From: Adiantum capillus-veneris
Lineage: Eukaryota; Streptophyta; Polypodiopsida; Polypodiales; Pteridaceae
NCBI GenBank assembly: GCA_014529385.2
Contig: CM043961.1
Span: 10,108,978 to 10,172,977 of the forward strand
Direction: 5' to 3'
Length of the DNA: 64,000 nucleotides
Notes under the pieces: model-generated
Databases searched by the model: none
Told to the model about the DNA's origin: nothing
Seen by the model: the letters and a program-made list of their open reading frames with translations, nothing else
Part shown: piece after piece, positions 23,222 to 34,964 of the stretch
Numbering within the stretch: position 1 is the first letter of the stretch
Layout of the letters: the number at the start of each line of letters is the position of its first letter
Translations under genes and position numbers: made by a program

Positions 23222-24460
23222 ATGTACATCATTTTAGGTTTAAGCTTTAATGGTAACCTTGGAATTAGGGTTAAGTATTAATGGTAGTTATGCATCATTA
23301 AATTACGCTTCAAAGGTAGATTTGCACTCGTAAGCTTTAGTGATTAAGTGATAATGGTAACTTTAATAGTAACTTTGCACATAGATGTAATGATGCATAA
23401 CTACCATTAATACAAGTATACTCGTAAGCTTTAATGGTACTTTGCACATAGATGTAAGCTTTAGTGATTACCTTACATTTTTAGGTTTTAAGCTTTAATG
23501 GAAACCTTGCAATTAGGGTTAAGTGATAAGAGTATCTACGTATCATAAAGTTAAGCTTGAAAGGTAGATTTGCACTCGTAAGCTAAGCTTTAATGGTAAC
23601 TTTGCACTTAGATGTAAGCTTTAGTGATTACCTTGCATTTTTAGGTTTTAAGCTTTAATGGAAACCTTGCAAATAGGGTTAAGTGATAAGAGTATCTACA
23701 CATCATAAAGTTAACTTCAAAGGTAGATTTGATCTCGTAAGCTAAGCTTTAATGATAACTTTGCACTTAGATGTAAGCTTTAGTGATTACCTTGCATTTT
23801 TAGGTTTTAAGCTTTAATGGAAACCTTCCAATTAAGGTTAAGTGATAAGAGTATCTACGCATCATAAAGTTAAGCTTCAAAGGTAGATTTTCTCTCGTAA
23901 TCTAAGCTTTAATGGTAACTTTGCACTTAGATGTAAGCTTTAGTGATTACCTTGCATTTTTAGGTTTTAAGCTTTAATGGAAACCTTGCAAATAGGGTTA
24001 AGTGATAAGAGTATCTACGTATCATAAAGTTAAGCTTCAAAGGTAGATTTTCTCTTGTAAGCTAAGCTTTAATGGTAACTTTGCACTAGATGTAAGCTTT
24101 AGTGATTACCTTGCATTTTTAGGTTTAAGCTTTAATGGAAACCTTGCAATTAGGGTCAAGTGATAAGGGTATCTACGCATCATAAATATAAGATTCAAAG
24201 GTAGATTTGCTCTCGTAAACTAAGCTTTAATGGTAACTTTGCACTTAGGTGTAAGCTTTATTGATTACCTTGCATTTTTAGGTTTAAGCTTTAATGGAAA
24301 CATCGCAATTAGGTTAAGTGCTAAGAGTATCTATACATCATTAAGTTAAGTTTCAAAGGTAGATTTGCACTCTTAAGCTAAGCATTAATGGTAACTTTGC
24401 ACTTAGGTGTAAGCTTTAGTGACTATCTTATATTTTAGGTTTAAGCTTTAATGGAAAGCT
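23222..24460. repeat. 159-bp tandem array, about seven to eight diverged units
   Basis: The phrase GCTAAGCTTTAATGGTAAC recurs near 23582, 23741, 23901, 24061, 24219 and 24377, at intervals of 158-160 bp, with further decayed units on the left. Each unit also carries TTAGTGATTACCTTGCA and AAGTGATAAGAGTATCTAC. No coding frame runs through. The unit is close to a nucleosome repeat in length. Confidence 0.9.
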
Positions 24461-24622
24461 CGAAAACTCATAAATTATAGGATGACCTTCTAGCTTCCTA
24501 AAATGGAAAGCTAGGTACAATAAGAAAAGAGTAGTTGTCTAAGCTCGATAGAAGTAGTTCAATTTTTGGTATTGAAGAGTATTTCTAAAGTTTTCAATTT
24601 CAAGTTTGTTTGCAAATACAGG

Positions 24623-24793
24623 ATGGGGGAGATAGGGGATAACTTCGCGGAATTGATCTCCGTGTTGTTTGAACCGAAAACTCTACAAGCTTCCATGGAG
24701 ATGCCCCATGGATGGCAAAGGATTGCAAAAAACATGGGAATCGACAAAACGGGGATTGAACTTAAAAAGTTGGCATGTCCGAAGAGACATTAA
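24623..24793 (+). CDS. Short ORF of unknown function (56 aa)
   Basis: ATG at 24623 follows a splice-acceptor-like TGCAAATACAG. The peptide MGEIGDNFAELISVLFEPKT ... GWQRIAKNMGIDKTGIELKK looks protein-like, with balanced composition and amphipathic stretches, but I do not recognise it. It lies after the 159-bp array inside the 4-kb element and could be the start of an element ORF or a chance frame. The 1.3 kb downstream has no further open frame of note. Confidence 0.3.
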   Translation: MGEIGDNFAELISVLFEPKTLQASMEMPHGWQRIAKNMGIDKTGIELKKLACPKRH

Positions 24794-26136
24794 CCATCAA
24801 ATGCCTATGGCAAAAACTCGCTTGTATTTTCTAAATAAACTTGCTGGTAGATAATTAATGAAAGTAGGAATTAAGGTTGATGAATGAATGAACCTGGAAA
24901 TTACCAATTAGGAGTTAAAAAGGAATCTCGAGAGGTGATAGGGATAGTCCATTGCAAAACATAGATTTAATTAGGAGTTTTGAAGATTGTTTGGAAATGA
25001 CCGGGAACCAAGATGGATCTTCTTGGGGTCAATTTGATTGAAAAGCCGGCCCATTGAGAGGATTCTCTTGGGGAACTTGTCGGAGATTGGCCCTTTTCGG
25101 CTAGGACAGCGTAACCGGCAAGTTGTTATACCTAGGTCATTCATGCCCGAGGGATAAGGGATGAATGGGTTTGTTCTATTTTTGCCTGGCCGGGTGAAGT
25201 ACCCGCGGTATCTTATTGGAAATCGGCCATAATCCGGGTATGGCCTGATGCCAATAGTTGGATGAGAAGGTTATACTCAGGGAGGATGGTGTGAATTTAA
25301 TTAAGAAAATTTGTTCGACTTGGTTGCTTAAAAAGGAACTGGAAAGGCTAGGAATATAGGGGCTATCCTGTGCATTTGTCACCAGATGGTGCTATACCTC
25401 TCAAAATAAAATGCTTAGGAAGGAATGATTAAATTACTTGATGAGTCTTTCCCAAACACTTAATTCTAGGAAATATTGTGAAGGTGCTGCCATTTTGATG
25501 GCTTGTAACCGATTATCTTGGCATGAATGGGGAGGTAAGATGAATTGGTTGAAACTAAATGTGTTGCATGATTAGTTAGGAAACTAGTTACAAGCTAATT
25601 ATAGCAGATAAAGAAAAGGAAATGAATTAAAAGTTTCTAAATAAAGATCTGGTGGGAACAACTAGATGAATTTCCCTGAACGAGGGTATGCAACAGATTG
25701 CATGTTGCTTGTTGTTTGATGATGTCTGATAGACTGTTGTCTTCCTGATTTTGTAGTAGTTAAGTACTACCTCGGGAAGGGATTTTCATGAACTGGTTCG
25801 GTGGGTGGGCGGATCTGGAGGGTCAGATGGCCGGATGTTGATTTAAAACTTTTATGTTAAACGCTAGGACTACGTGGGATAAAAGTGGGTAGTCGGGGAC
25901 AAGCGAGACCAGGTAGGATTGCAAGATCCCTCTTCTTAGGGAAAAGGGATAACTGCCGTGCCTGCTTGTCAGAAAAAAGGGGTTATCGCCATGAACCAAG
26001 GGAGAACAAGAAAGCAAGAGCAGATCCTCAAGTTAAAGATCAAGAGAATCAAGACTAAGGACCACGATTTTGGGTGCAGAAAGCTATCAAGGACAGATTG
26101 ATTATGAGAAGTGGGTAGAATCATTGAATGAAGGGA

Positions 26137-26450
26137 TATACCCCCTTGGGTTGACATTCGAGATATGCCGGAGTACTGTGTGAATGTCGGTCCCAAGTGG
26201 GAGGGATAACTGTAGATAGATCTATGTCACTCCCTGGAATGGTGTGGAGGACTGAGGGAGGTGAGTAGGGTCAAGTCTGGGTACGGCCCTCGATGTACCC
26301 CCAGGGATTGGCATTCGAGATAGGTCGGAGTCCTGTCTGAATGTCGGTCCCAAGTGGGAGGGATACCTGCAGATAGATCTACATCATTCCCTGGGACGGT
26401 CTAGAGGACTGAGGGAGGTGAGTAGGGTTGAGTCTGGGTATGGTCCTCAC
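26137..26450. repeat. 157-bp direct duplication at the element's 3' end
   Basis: Two adjacent copies with period 157, sharing CATTCGAGATA, GAATGTCGGTCCCAAGTGGG and GACTGAGGGAGGTGAGTAGG. The second copy runs to the element's last bases. Confidence 0.9.
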
Positions 26451-26456
26451 ATTCCC

Positions 26457-28750
26457 CTTTTTAACGGATTTTTAGGACAATCTTTTGGGAAATGTCCTCC
26501 CTTTTTGCAGCGTTGTATGCAATAAGCTTCAATCGGCTTGAGGCTTTTGTTAGATTCTGGGCATTCATTTTTCCAATGATCATCTGCACCACAATTATGA
26601 CAGTTTTCCGTTCTTGGCTTAATCATGGGTCTTACCATAGGAGGTCTAACACCTTGATTAGCCATATAATACATTGGTGCAAGCTCTGGTGGAGCATAAA
26701 TCACAGGTTCTTCCATTGGTGGAGATGTGAATTATACCAATCTCCTTAGAACTACGATTACTGTAGATGGACTAGGCTCAGCATAGGATGTAACAGGAAC
26801 TAGTGCTTGCTCATCTATTACTCCTTCTGAATGCATGTACTTTACATGCACTACATTATGTCTTGGATACGGAGGTTGTTGACCCAACATAGGTTGAGGT
26901 CTTTCCATACCCATCGGTGGTCTTTGAGCTGATGCCATGTTAGGCTGGTATCTGTACATGGGTTGTCCTTGTGGCCTCATGGGCACGTACTGAACATTCC
27001 CATCATACTTGGGTTGGAAATAACACTCATTGGTCTCATGGTTGGTCCATTTACCCTCGATTGCACACCATTTTTGCGATCTAATTGGTTGTCCCTGTTG
27101 AGGTATACCTTGTCCTGGTCCTCTTATAGGTGCTTTTTGCATGTTATTCATCATGTCATTCATCCTTTCGAGCATGTCTTCTATGGCTGATAGTGGTGCT
27201 GAAGCAGCTGTCCCCACTTATGCTGGTTTAGTGGATGTTGTTTTCTCACTTTGGTTATCCTTAGGGACTTTCTTCATTGAAAATATCACAATTGTCTCCT
27301 AAGTCAATAGCATCTGACACACTCTTCTAGGGCTGTATGCTTCTTGCTATAGAGTATAGCATGAAGTTCTTTGTTTAACAGTCCCTCTAGAAACAATGAT
27401 ACTAGTTGTTCTTCTGCAGGTATCTCTAGCCCTGGGCAATGTATTATTTCATTTGAGTTGCACAATCCCTAATAGACTCCCCATGTTTATGTTTAAAGCT
27501 TTAGGTTTGAGATACAATTTTGTGTTTGATCCCCGTTTTGGAACAAGCAGCTACAAATCCTTGAGCTAATGTGTTTAAGTCCATGATTGACCTTGGTGGA
27601 ATGTTTTGGAACCATGTCAATGCTTTTCTTTCTAATGCCATTCCAAACCCCTCGAATTGAGTATGGAAATCAAATATTCGTTCAGCTCTTAGCACTTGCT
27701 TAAAGCTTGCTAAGTGGTCATATAGATCCTTCCACTGTATTTTCTGACCCATTTCTGAAAATTAGCTGGTTTGACACGTCTATTTGGTTTAACTCCCGGT
27801 CTCCTGGCAGTTGGTCATGTTCCAAGTCCTTCAAACCAATCTGTTGGAAATAGTGACTCATGTAGCCCTAGACTGGCCTTACTGTCACCCGGTTTTCTGT
27901 ATGATGAGGTGGTTTTTGGTTTCTTAACATTACTCTCAGATGATCTCTCACGGTGTTTATCTCTTGGAATTGTTTCTGCCTTGTCCCAATATCCAATCCC
28001 TTATGGAATACCCTTGGTATTTGGTTTGTTCTACCGCCTCAGGAGTTATCATAACAAAGTTGTTGTTATAACAATCCCTAAACAGGTAGGTTGGTAGATC
28101 TACTGATCCCTTATCTTTGATCTTGAAGATATAGATGATCTTCATGGCCATTAGTTGTCCTGATTTGGCATGCAAAGTCCATAGAAGATCTTTTACGTTT
28201 CTATCCTCCCAACAATAGACTCCGATCCTAGGATTATCAGTACTAAGCCGTTTCAAAGGCTTCAAATCAACTTGATCGTATCCCTCAAATTCTAATGTTG
28301 GTGGTCCTTCTTTTGCAGCCATATCTGGAATTATGGTATTTACTTCTACCCCCATTTGTCTATCACGTCAGGGTCTTCTCCTTGTAAATATTGAGTTCCA
28401 TTTCGATCCATGTACATTTTTCCTTGTTTGTTTGCCCTGATCTCCTCTTCGAACTCAATACCATGGTCATCAGTGCGAATAGCATACTCTTTGTTAGGAT
28501 CCAGGTAAACCTGAGCTCCATGGCGATTAGTCTTATAAAAAGAGAGTATATGCTTATAGCTCATTGTCGTTCCGGTTTCCGAATGAGTCGAGTAGGAAGA
28601 CATTTCGAATGTCGAATCAAAAAAAGTGTCTGAGACTTCTTCAGGGATAGTGTGCAAGGAATTGCCTTGATTCACGCTTCCTTCAGTGGATACTCTACTG
28701 GAGGTTTCTCCAAGTATGCCTGATTTCCTTGTATCAGATTTAAGGTTCAT
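26457..28750 (-). pseudogene. Gypsy-D gag
   Basis: ATG at 28750 (MNLKSDTRK) begins a decayed gag. A frameshift at a G run near 28349 joins TQYLQGEDPDVIDKW to VEVNTIIPDMAAKEG. The retrotransposon-gag core lies at 27.5-27.75 kb (DLYDHLASFKQVLRAERIFD, FEGFGMALERKALTWFQ). A Pro/Gln/Met-rich region follows, with CAIEGKWTNHETNEC. Two zinc knuckles end it at 26.45-26.72 kb (CHNCGADDHWKNEC and CIQRCKKGGHFPKDC). Stops lie between the pieces. Gypsy-E has the same core and knuckles. Gag would form the particle and bind RNA; this copy cannot be functional. Confidence 0.85.
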
Positions 28751-30700
28751 ATAGACTTATGAGCCCTTGATAGAGTACTTACATTTGGATTGACTTGTTG
28801 TCAATTTCTTCCACTTGACTGGATTGCACTTTTTGTCAAGCTACCGATTCCTCGTCTGCAACCTGATTCCTGTACAAATTTGATCATGTTAGCTATTCTT
28901 ATATAAAGACAATATAGTTTTTGCTAGCTGTTATGATTGGTCTGTGTATCACTGCAAATCAAGCTAATTGAGTCAACCGTTGCAAAAATCAAAGGACTAA
29001 TCTGCAACTCAAAAATTGAGTGAACATGTACCAATTTGGATCCGATTGAACCCAAAATTTCCCGGTGGCCTTGTATTATGTTGGTCTAACACTGCACAAG
29101 CTCAAAAGTCAAAATGGGTGGCTCTGTGTAGCAGTAGTACATAATCGCGATTATTTACTTTTGTCACCTTTTTGCACTATTTGTCTTGATTTGCCAAGTG
29201 TACAACCTGTTAAGGTCCTTGGATAAGTTTCAACAAGTTTGGACAAAATCTGTTCAAGTTTATCAACTGTTTCGTGTCCGCAGACTCTGATTTCAAGAAT
29301 CTGGTTTAAGTCTCACTTTTGTGATCCAAATTTCACCAAAATTGATTTGTGTGGTTTACTTGATATGCTTGACCTCGTGGTATGTCCAAATGTGCAAGAA
29401 TACCAATTTTTAAAGCAGATGTAAATAATTGCAATTATGTACTTTGGCTAATTTTCTGCAAGTTTTTACCCCAATCTTGACACCGATATGTTAAGCACTT
29501 CAACTTAAGGTCTCTAGCCAAGTTTCATCAAGTTTGGACTATTTTTGATCAAATAGTCATCAGTTTTCTGTTTGCAGACTAACTTTGCAATTTTGGTCAC
29601 AATTTTCAATCCAATGATCCAAATCTTACCAAATTTGGTTTATGGGCTCATTACAACATGGTAAAACCAACGGTATGCTAACTTAGTCAAAAAAAATGAA
29701 AAATAGGGCAGATGTAAACAATTACAATTATTTACAATTGCCAAATTTTTGTATTGTTTTAATCAAGTGAGCATGTACACATGTCTATCACATCAATACA
29801 AGCCTATGAATCAAATTTCATCAAGTTTGGACTATTTTTTTCCTATTTACACTCAAGTTTCAAACAATCAGTACAAACTTTAATTTTTTCTCAGTTTTTT
29901 CCCAGTTTGGTGATCCAAATCTTTTGTGCCTTTACAAAAGTTGTTTATACACATGCAATGAGTCACTGGTATCAACATTAGTCAAATTTGAGCTAAAAGT
30001 AAATAATCGCTATTATTTACTTTATGCCCAAAATGAATAATTTTTTGCGCTTTTTTCATGGACAGTCTTTTCATGAGCTGTTTCAAGCATATGAATCAAG
30101 TCAAAACTTAATTTGGCCTAAAATATCAAGAAAAAGTAAATAATTTGAGTTTTTGCAAACTCTTAAAATTTTTACCTCAAAGTGTCCTTGAACTTACCCA
30201 CTGGTGCATACAACTTTTAAGCATACTCTCCAGTCGGATTAAGTGGTTTGGAATCTTTTTGTGCTATTTCTAGCCGTAGAACTAAAATTTTGCACTTCAA
30301 ATAACAACTCACAATGATTCTTTCGGAGAGAGCAATGTCCTGAAATCCACCTCGGATCCTACTTACCCTACTCCTAGGTTCTCATGCAATGGGGTTGTGG
30401 AAAGTGTCCACAAACACTTGTTTTCTTTATTTTTTTTTATGGTTTTCTGAGCATTGATCTTAAGACTTGTCTCGTTATCAATCATTCTCAAATTCCTAAT
30501 CTAATTCTACAATCCTACAATCCTAAAGGCACTCGACAAGTACGATTACTTCCAAGCTACCTCTACACAACAAAAGACAACAATCTTAAGCTATGAGGTT
30601 TCTAAAAGAAAGTTTTTGACTCTAGGAGATCCTAGAGGAAGTTAAAGGATAACTTCAGAAGACGTTCGTGTTTTTTCCTAGTTTAGGTCTCTTCGATCGT
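28751..30700 (-). other. Gypsy-D leader between PBS and gag, with splice donor
   Basis: Non-coding. On the minus strand CCTAGGAGTAGGGTAAGTAG places a consensus donor (GT at 30366-30365) about 335 bp after the PBS. The identical GGAGTAGGGTAAGTAG lies in the Gypsy-E leader at 57109-57122. The palindrome array at 29137-30157 lies between this donor and gag, so it would be intronic if the donor is used. Confidence 0.6.
29137..30157. repeat. Palindrome array in the Gypsy-D leader (four units and one half)
   Basis: Palindromes of the same 22-bp type as at 12306 lie at 29137-29158, 29421-29442, 29714-29735 and 29999-30020, each with one mismatch between arms; a half-site begins at 30136. Spacings are 284, 293, 285 and then 137 bp. 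Central bases are CG, GC, AC and GC. Confidence 0.9.
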
Positions 30701-30716
30701 CGGCAACGGCGCCAAA
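30701..30716 (-). other. Gypsy-D primer-binding site
   Basis: On the minus strand TTTGGCGCCGTTGCCG directly follows the LTR end ...CCCACA. TGGCGCCGTTGCCG is the PBS of Tat/Athila-type plant Gypsy elements and sets the element's direction as minus. Confidence 0.88.
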
Positions 30717-31093
30717 TGTGGGACGCGTGTCTTACCTCACGATCCTATCTTATTGAAGTTTTAGCGAGAACCACGATTAAATTGTCAATCCATGGGACGA
30801 AGCTGACTCTATAGTGCATAGAGGCTACAAGAGGTTGTCAATCTCTCAAAAAACAACTAACAACTTGCATCTAGCTCAAGCTACACTCAAGTGACTGAAA
30901 TCACCAAAAGCCAATTGCTCATCGGCAAACAAATCAAATCCGTTACAACATTAGATGACATCCAAATGTAACAAAACTTCTAGGGCATGTTTATAAGACG
31001 TAAGCACACATGCTTATGGTCTCAAACTCCACTTTAGGTCAATTTCCAAAGTTGCAATTATTAACAACAATGGATTTTTGACCTAGTCGTTTT
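30717..31093 (-). mobile_element. Gypsy-D 5' LTR, 5'-truncated
   Basis: Homologous to 7094-7330 (shared CTAGTCGTTTTCGACCCA, CTTTAGGTCAA, ATGACATCCAAATGTAA) and ends in CA at the PBS. The first half, TGTTAG..., is missing: similarity stops at about 31093, where plus-strand F2 sequence begins. Confidence 0.8.
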
Positions 31094-32709
31094 CGACCCA
31101 GAATGTACCTACTAGGCATTGGACAAGGGGTGTCAAAAAACTCCAGGTATATATAGCTCCCTGGGCGATATTTCCTCTCATTTACATTCTAGCCATTAGG
31201 GAAAGAGATCCAAGTTGTGGATTTTGGCGACCTTTCACGCTCTCCTACGCCCTGTTTGCCAACTCTTACTCACTCCATCCTGAGGGGTAAGTTCCTAACT
31301 ATGTCTAGAAGCATCTTGGATATCACATTGTCAACCACATGAGCAGTAGGAGGTGCAAATACACAAACCAATCTAGGAATTTTTGGGATTGGAACCACTC
31401 ACACCGACTATACCAGATCTCCAAAATGCACCAAAAGTGAACAAAAGGCTCTTCACCAATAGGGAAACACAATGCTAGGGTCAAAGTTGCAAAAAGTCCC
31501 CAAAAAATGACCTATTATCTTAGGCGCACCGAAGATAGAAGACCCAGATGGGGACCAAATTTCACAGACCTATTGAGGCTACCATGATAGGGATTTCCTA
31601 GAGATTTAGGGGTGCAATGAAGGTCCATTCATCAGTGAACAACAAGATGACCATATCCTCACCGTAAAGCAACATTTTGCACCACAATGAAAATTATTGA
31701 TTTGTTTAACCTCAAACTAAAAGGGGACACTCTACACCTTACAATGGAACCTTACCAACCTTCGGTGAGTAGACAATTAGTGACTAAAGACTCCATGTCA
31801 AGCTCGGCTGAAAAAGAAACTATCAACCTGGTCGGAGACACTAATAAGTGCAAAAAACACAACCAAGGGCTTTACCCTACCTAGTTAACCTAGTAGAGGA
31901 TATATGGGGCAAGATTAGGGCCTTAATTGTTATCTTAGATGTGCCGAAGATAATCTGTTAGGATGGAAGCACATTTTTCACACAAACTCACCTGGTATGA
32001 CTCCCCTACCCCTCACACTGCCCACATCACACTGGTACACTCATTTCATTCATAAATACTCTCAAATGCATATTATGGCACCAAATAGAGTCAAGTACAC
32101 CAAAAATTGACTTTTAGCCTATCAATTTAGAACCCAACTTCATGTGACATCAAGGTTCTACCTATCACAACCAATAAAGGTTCTACCCATCACAACCAAT
32201 CAGGGTGCTAGAAGCACAAAACCTGTTCAAAATAGTCAATTTTATCTAGGCGCGCTTAAGAAAAATTGCTAGAAGGAAGGTCTCACTTGGAGTTTAATAA
32301 CGCAGATAGGTCTACAAGCATCAAAAAAAGCCCACTGACAAGTTTCATCAAGGTTGGAACTATTAAACCCTATCAATCACCAAAATCTTTGAAAGCGGTA
32401 AAGCGGTAAAGCGGACACGTCTTTATGCACAACTCTCACCACAAGTACTATCCAACTTCATTCATATCACCAACAACCCATAAACTTCCTAATCATTCAC
32501 TTTGGCACAAAAATGCATGCACCTGTACCCATATGTATCTTAGGTGCTCCTAAGATAACTTTTGCCAAGAATGTGCTTTTCAATGCTTATTTCTATCTTA
32601 TTGGTTTCTCTACTTAATTGGGACTTGCTCACTTGGTTCGACCAATGACTTGAATGCTGCCCTGCGAGGTTCACTCTCATCTACCTCAAGAGATCCAAAG
32701 AAGAAAACC
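31094..32709 (+). other. F2 internal promoter and leader with a third palindrome type
   Basis: No coding frame. TATATATAG at 31148-31156 is a good TATA box. About 130 bp downstream, TGAGGGGTAAGTTC carries a splice donor at 31287, as in Gypsy-D at 13425. Palindromes with arms TATCTTAGG and CCTAAGATA around four bases lie at 31516-31537, 31930-31953, 32243-32262 (decayed) and 32536-32557 (perfect). ORFx starts at 32710. The 5' part of the element, with LTR, gag and pol, is absent. Confidence 0.7.
31148..31156 (+). promoter_or_regulatory. TATA box for ORFx of F2
   Basis: GGTATATATAGCTCC, 139 bp upstream of a consensus splice donor. If used, it would give ORFx its own transcript, separate from the genomic one. 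Confidence 0.5.
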
Positions 32710-33439
32710 ATGAAGGAAAAGTTTGCTGAGATTCCACCATACCAGTTAGAAGAAGACTCCCTCAAGGAAGCAAATATCACCTGACTGTCAAAAGAACAGC
32801 TTGAAAGTCAACATGTCACTGTATACCATGGGTCATTCAAAAGTGCACACGTATCTAAAGTTGAATTTTAGAGGTTGCTGAAGGAAGCTCAAGACTTAGT
32901 CAAAGAAGATGCAGTCCGGCCACTTTGGAAAAGAAAGTAGTTAAAGACTACATTGAACTAGAACCTTGTGGTGTAGACTACAAGAGGGCTTATGAGCTAC
33001 TACACAAAATTACAGAAGAAGGAAGGGAAACCATCTCAAATTTGAATGGCTCTCCAATGGAGGTGCACATCACATAAGACCAGGTTGCTAAAGCCATAAG
33101 GCTGCAAAGAGGAGGAAAGCCTGTGAGAGACCGAAGGTTTCCCATAATTGGCATTTTCACCAATCGTTCATCGACCTCCTTCTTGGATCTAAAGGAAAGA
33201 GGAATAAAGAAATCTCTTTGCTCTATGATTAGCACTTTTGTTTCATTGCTAAATAGCCTCCCCGTTACACAGTTCTATATCATGCGGTGGCATCCACATT
33301 CACACATGCCTCAAAAAGGGGAGTCTTACCACGCACCAAGCGAGTTTTTTCGAGCAAAGACAAACCGGAGCAAGTGTTTGTACGCAATATAGTAAATTTT
33401 ATCATCAACAAAATATTTATTGTTTGTTATATATTGATG
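32710..33439 (+). pseudogene. ORFx of F2, N-terminal part
   Basis: ATG at 32710 begins MKEKFAEIPPYQLEEDSLKE, matching the Gypsy-D ORFx N-terminus. YKRAYELLHKI and DQVAKAIRLQ follow, with in-frame stops. Similarity ends near 33390, shortly before the CACTA-like terminus at 33440, and resumes near 40500, so the ORF is split by that insertion. Confidence 0.7.
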
Positions 33440-33621
33440 CACTACAACAAAAAGTGTTTTCAATGGATTTTAGTGTCAAACTCTCTAAAAATCCATTTAT
33501 AAATTTGGAGGATTTTAGTGTAAAACTCGGTAAAAATCCAAAAAAAATTTGTAAAGATATTCAATGCTCTTTTTTCCATTGGTTCTTGCAAAAGGGTTTG
33601 GTGAACACTTCCTTGCAAAAT

Positions 33622-33635
33622 CCTCTCTCTCTCTC

Positions 33636-33692
<57 letters not shown>

Positions 33693-33696
33693 CTCT
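33622..33696. repeat. (CT)n microsatellite
   Basis: An almost pure CT tract of about 75 bp near the left end of the CACTA-like element. Confidence 0.95.
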
Positions 33697-34149
33697 TAGT
33701 CAAGAGGATAGAGGATCCTTGGAACACCATTACTTTTCAAGTCATAACCAAAACTCCTATTTCAGTATTCAAACCTTCGCTTACAATTTTAATTGGTCTC
33801 GATCTTCCAATCATTCAAATTGCCTTGCTAGAAGTGAATATTTACATCATGACTCCATCAATGTTGATGACTAGCCTGTTAGTACGGATATGGCACATAA
33901 AAAATAAGCTATACTATAAACTATCAGACAATGGCTTGACCTAAAACACTACTCAGCAGGCAGCATGGGCATGTTTTTTCCCCCAACGCAACAATTTAAG
34001 TGTACTGGTGAAAATTGGCTTATACAAAGCAGACAACCCCATCAAACCAGACTTTTAGCATGGTAAATAATTGAGCCACTTGCAAGACCGTGAGACAAGC
34101 CCTAAAATTCTCCTTTGCATGTACATCATTCCTCACAATTGCATTGGCA

Positions 34150-34442
34150 TGATCAACACACTATTGGAGGCACATTTGCTTCATAAAGCCATGTACATTT
34201 ATGGCATAGAGTTTTTCCTACTGCATAACATTCAAGGCATCATATGAGATAGCATACAACAAAGGAGAAAGTGGGCACCCTTGTCTTATGGATTTATGGA
34301 ATGAAATAACATCTCTAAGAGTACCATTAACTGAAATTCTAGCTGACGCATTCCCAAAAAGAATGTGAAAAAGAATCTGTCCAAACCCATATCATATAGA
34401 CTTTGAAGTATGAACTCCCATTCAATTCTATCATAGGCCATC
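34150..34442 (-). pseudogene. LINE reverse transcriptase relic
   Basis: Minus-strand frames give AYDRIEWEFILQSLYDMGLD, then after a one-base shift FGNASARISVNGTLRDVISF and HKSIRQGCPLSPLLYAIS. These are the conserved RT blocks of plant L1-type LINEs (AYDRIEW, SVNG, RQGCPLSP). The YADD catalytic block and the rest are missing. It is a short decayed fragment. Confidence 0.85.
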
Positions 34443-34964
34443 ATTATCATACGCTCTATGGCCGATTGTTTGTCAGAAGATCTTTTAGAAGAGTTTTTTG
34501 TAATTTTGCAGTGCAGTGATTAGTATCATATCTAATAAGCAATGGATTATTATGCTCTTCGAATGCTCTGTGTTGGTGCTAGTACTACTACTTGTAGTCA
34601 GCTGAAATATTAGCGGCTATAGGAATCATATCATAGTAGTGCAAGTTGTTTTTCATGCCTCCTGCTTCTTCCCAATATCGGATGGCCAATTAGCTCTCGC
34701 TTCCTAATTGCACTTGCATGATTTACTACTTGACTTCCACCTTCCAATGCTTGGTTGTATCATGGAGCCTTGTTGCTACAATATGGGGTATTGTACGTGC
34801 AAGTTCCAACTTCGATCGTTCAACCCTAGCCAATCCCAATCCATCTTCATGCCATCGATCGCGATCCTTCGTTTTGCCATCGATTGGGATCTTGCCCCTT
34901 GTCTAGTGTGTGATTGTTTAGTGTGTGAGTGCTCTGCATTTTGCATGAGTTGATGAATATATAG

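Larger units (their letters stand above)
22394..26451 (+). mobile_element. 4,058-bp solo-LTR-like element inserted in Gypsy-D
   Basis: Flanked by identical TTCCC at 22389-22393 and 26452-26456, beginning TGTAAGGTCC and ending GGTCCTCACA (ends TG...CA, imperfectly inverted). The Gypsy-D frame resumes on either side. Inside, in order: five 29-bp CCAAT repeats, a TATA box, a CT-rich presumed 5' UTR, a 159-bp tandem array, one short ORF, about 1.3 kb of unrecognised AT-rich sequence and a 157-bp duplication. I see no gag or pol and no second LTR, so a very long solo LTR is the best reading; a non-autonomous element is possible. Confidence 0.75.
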
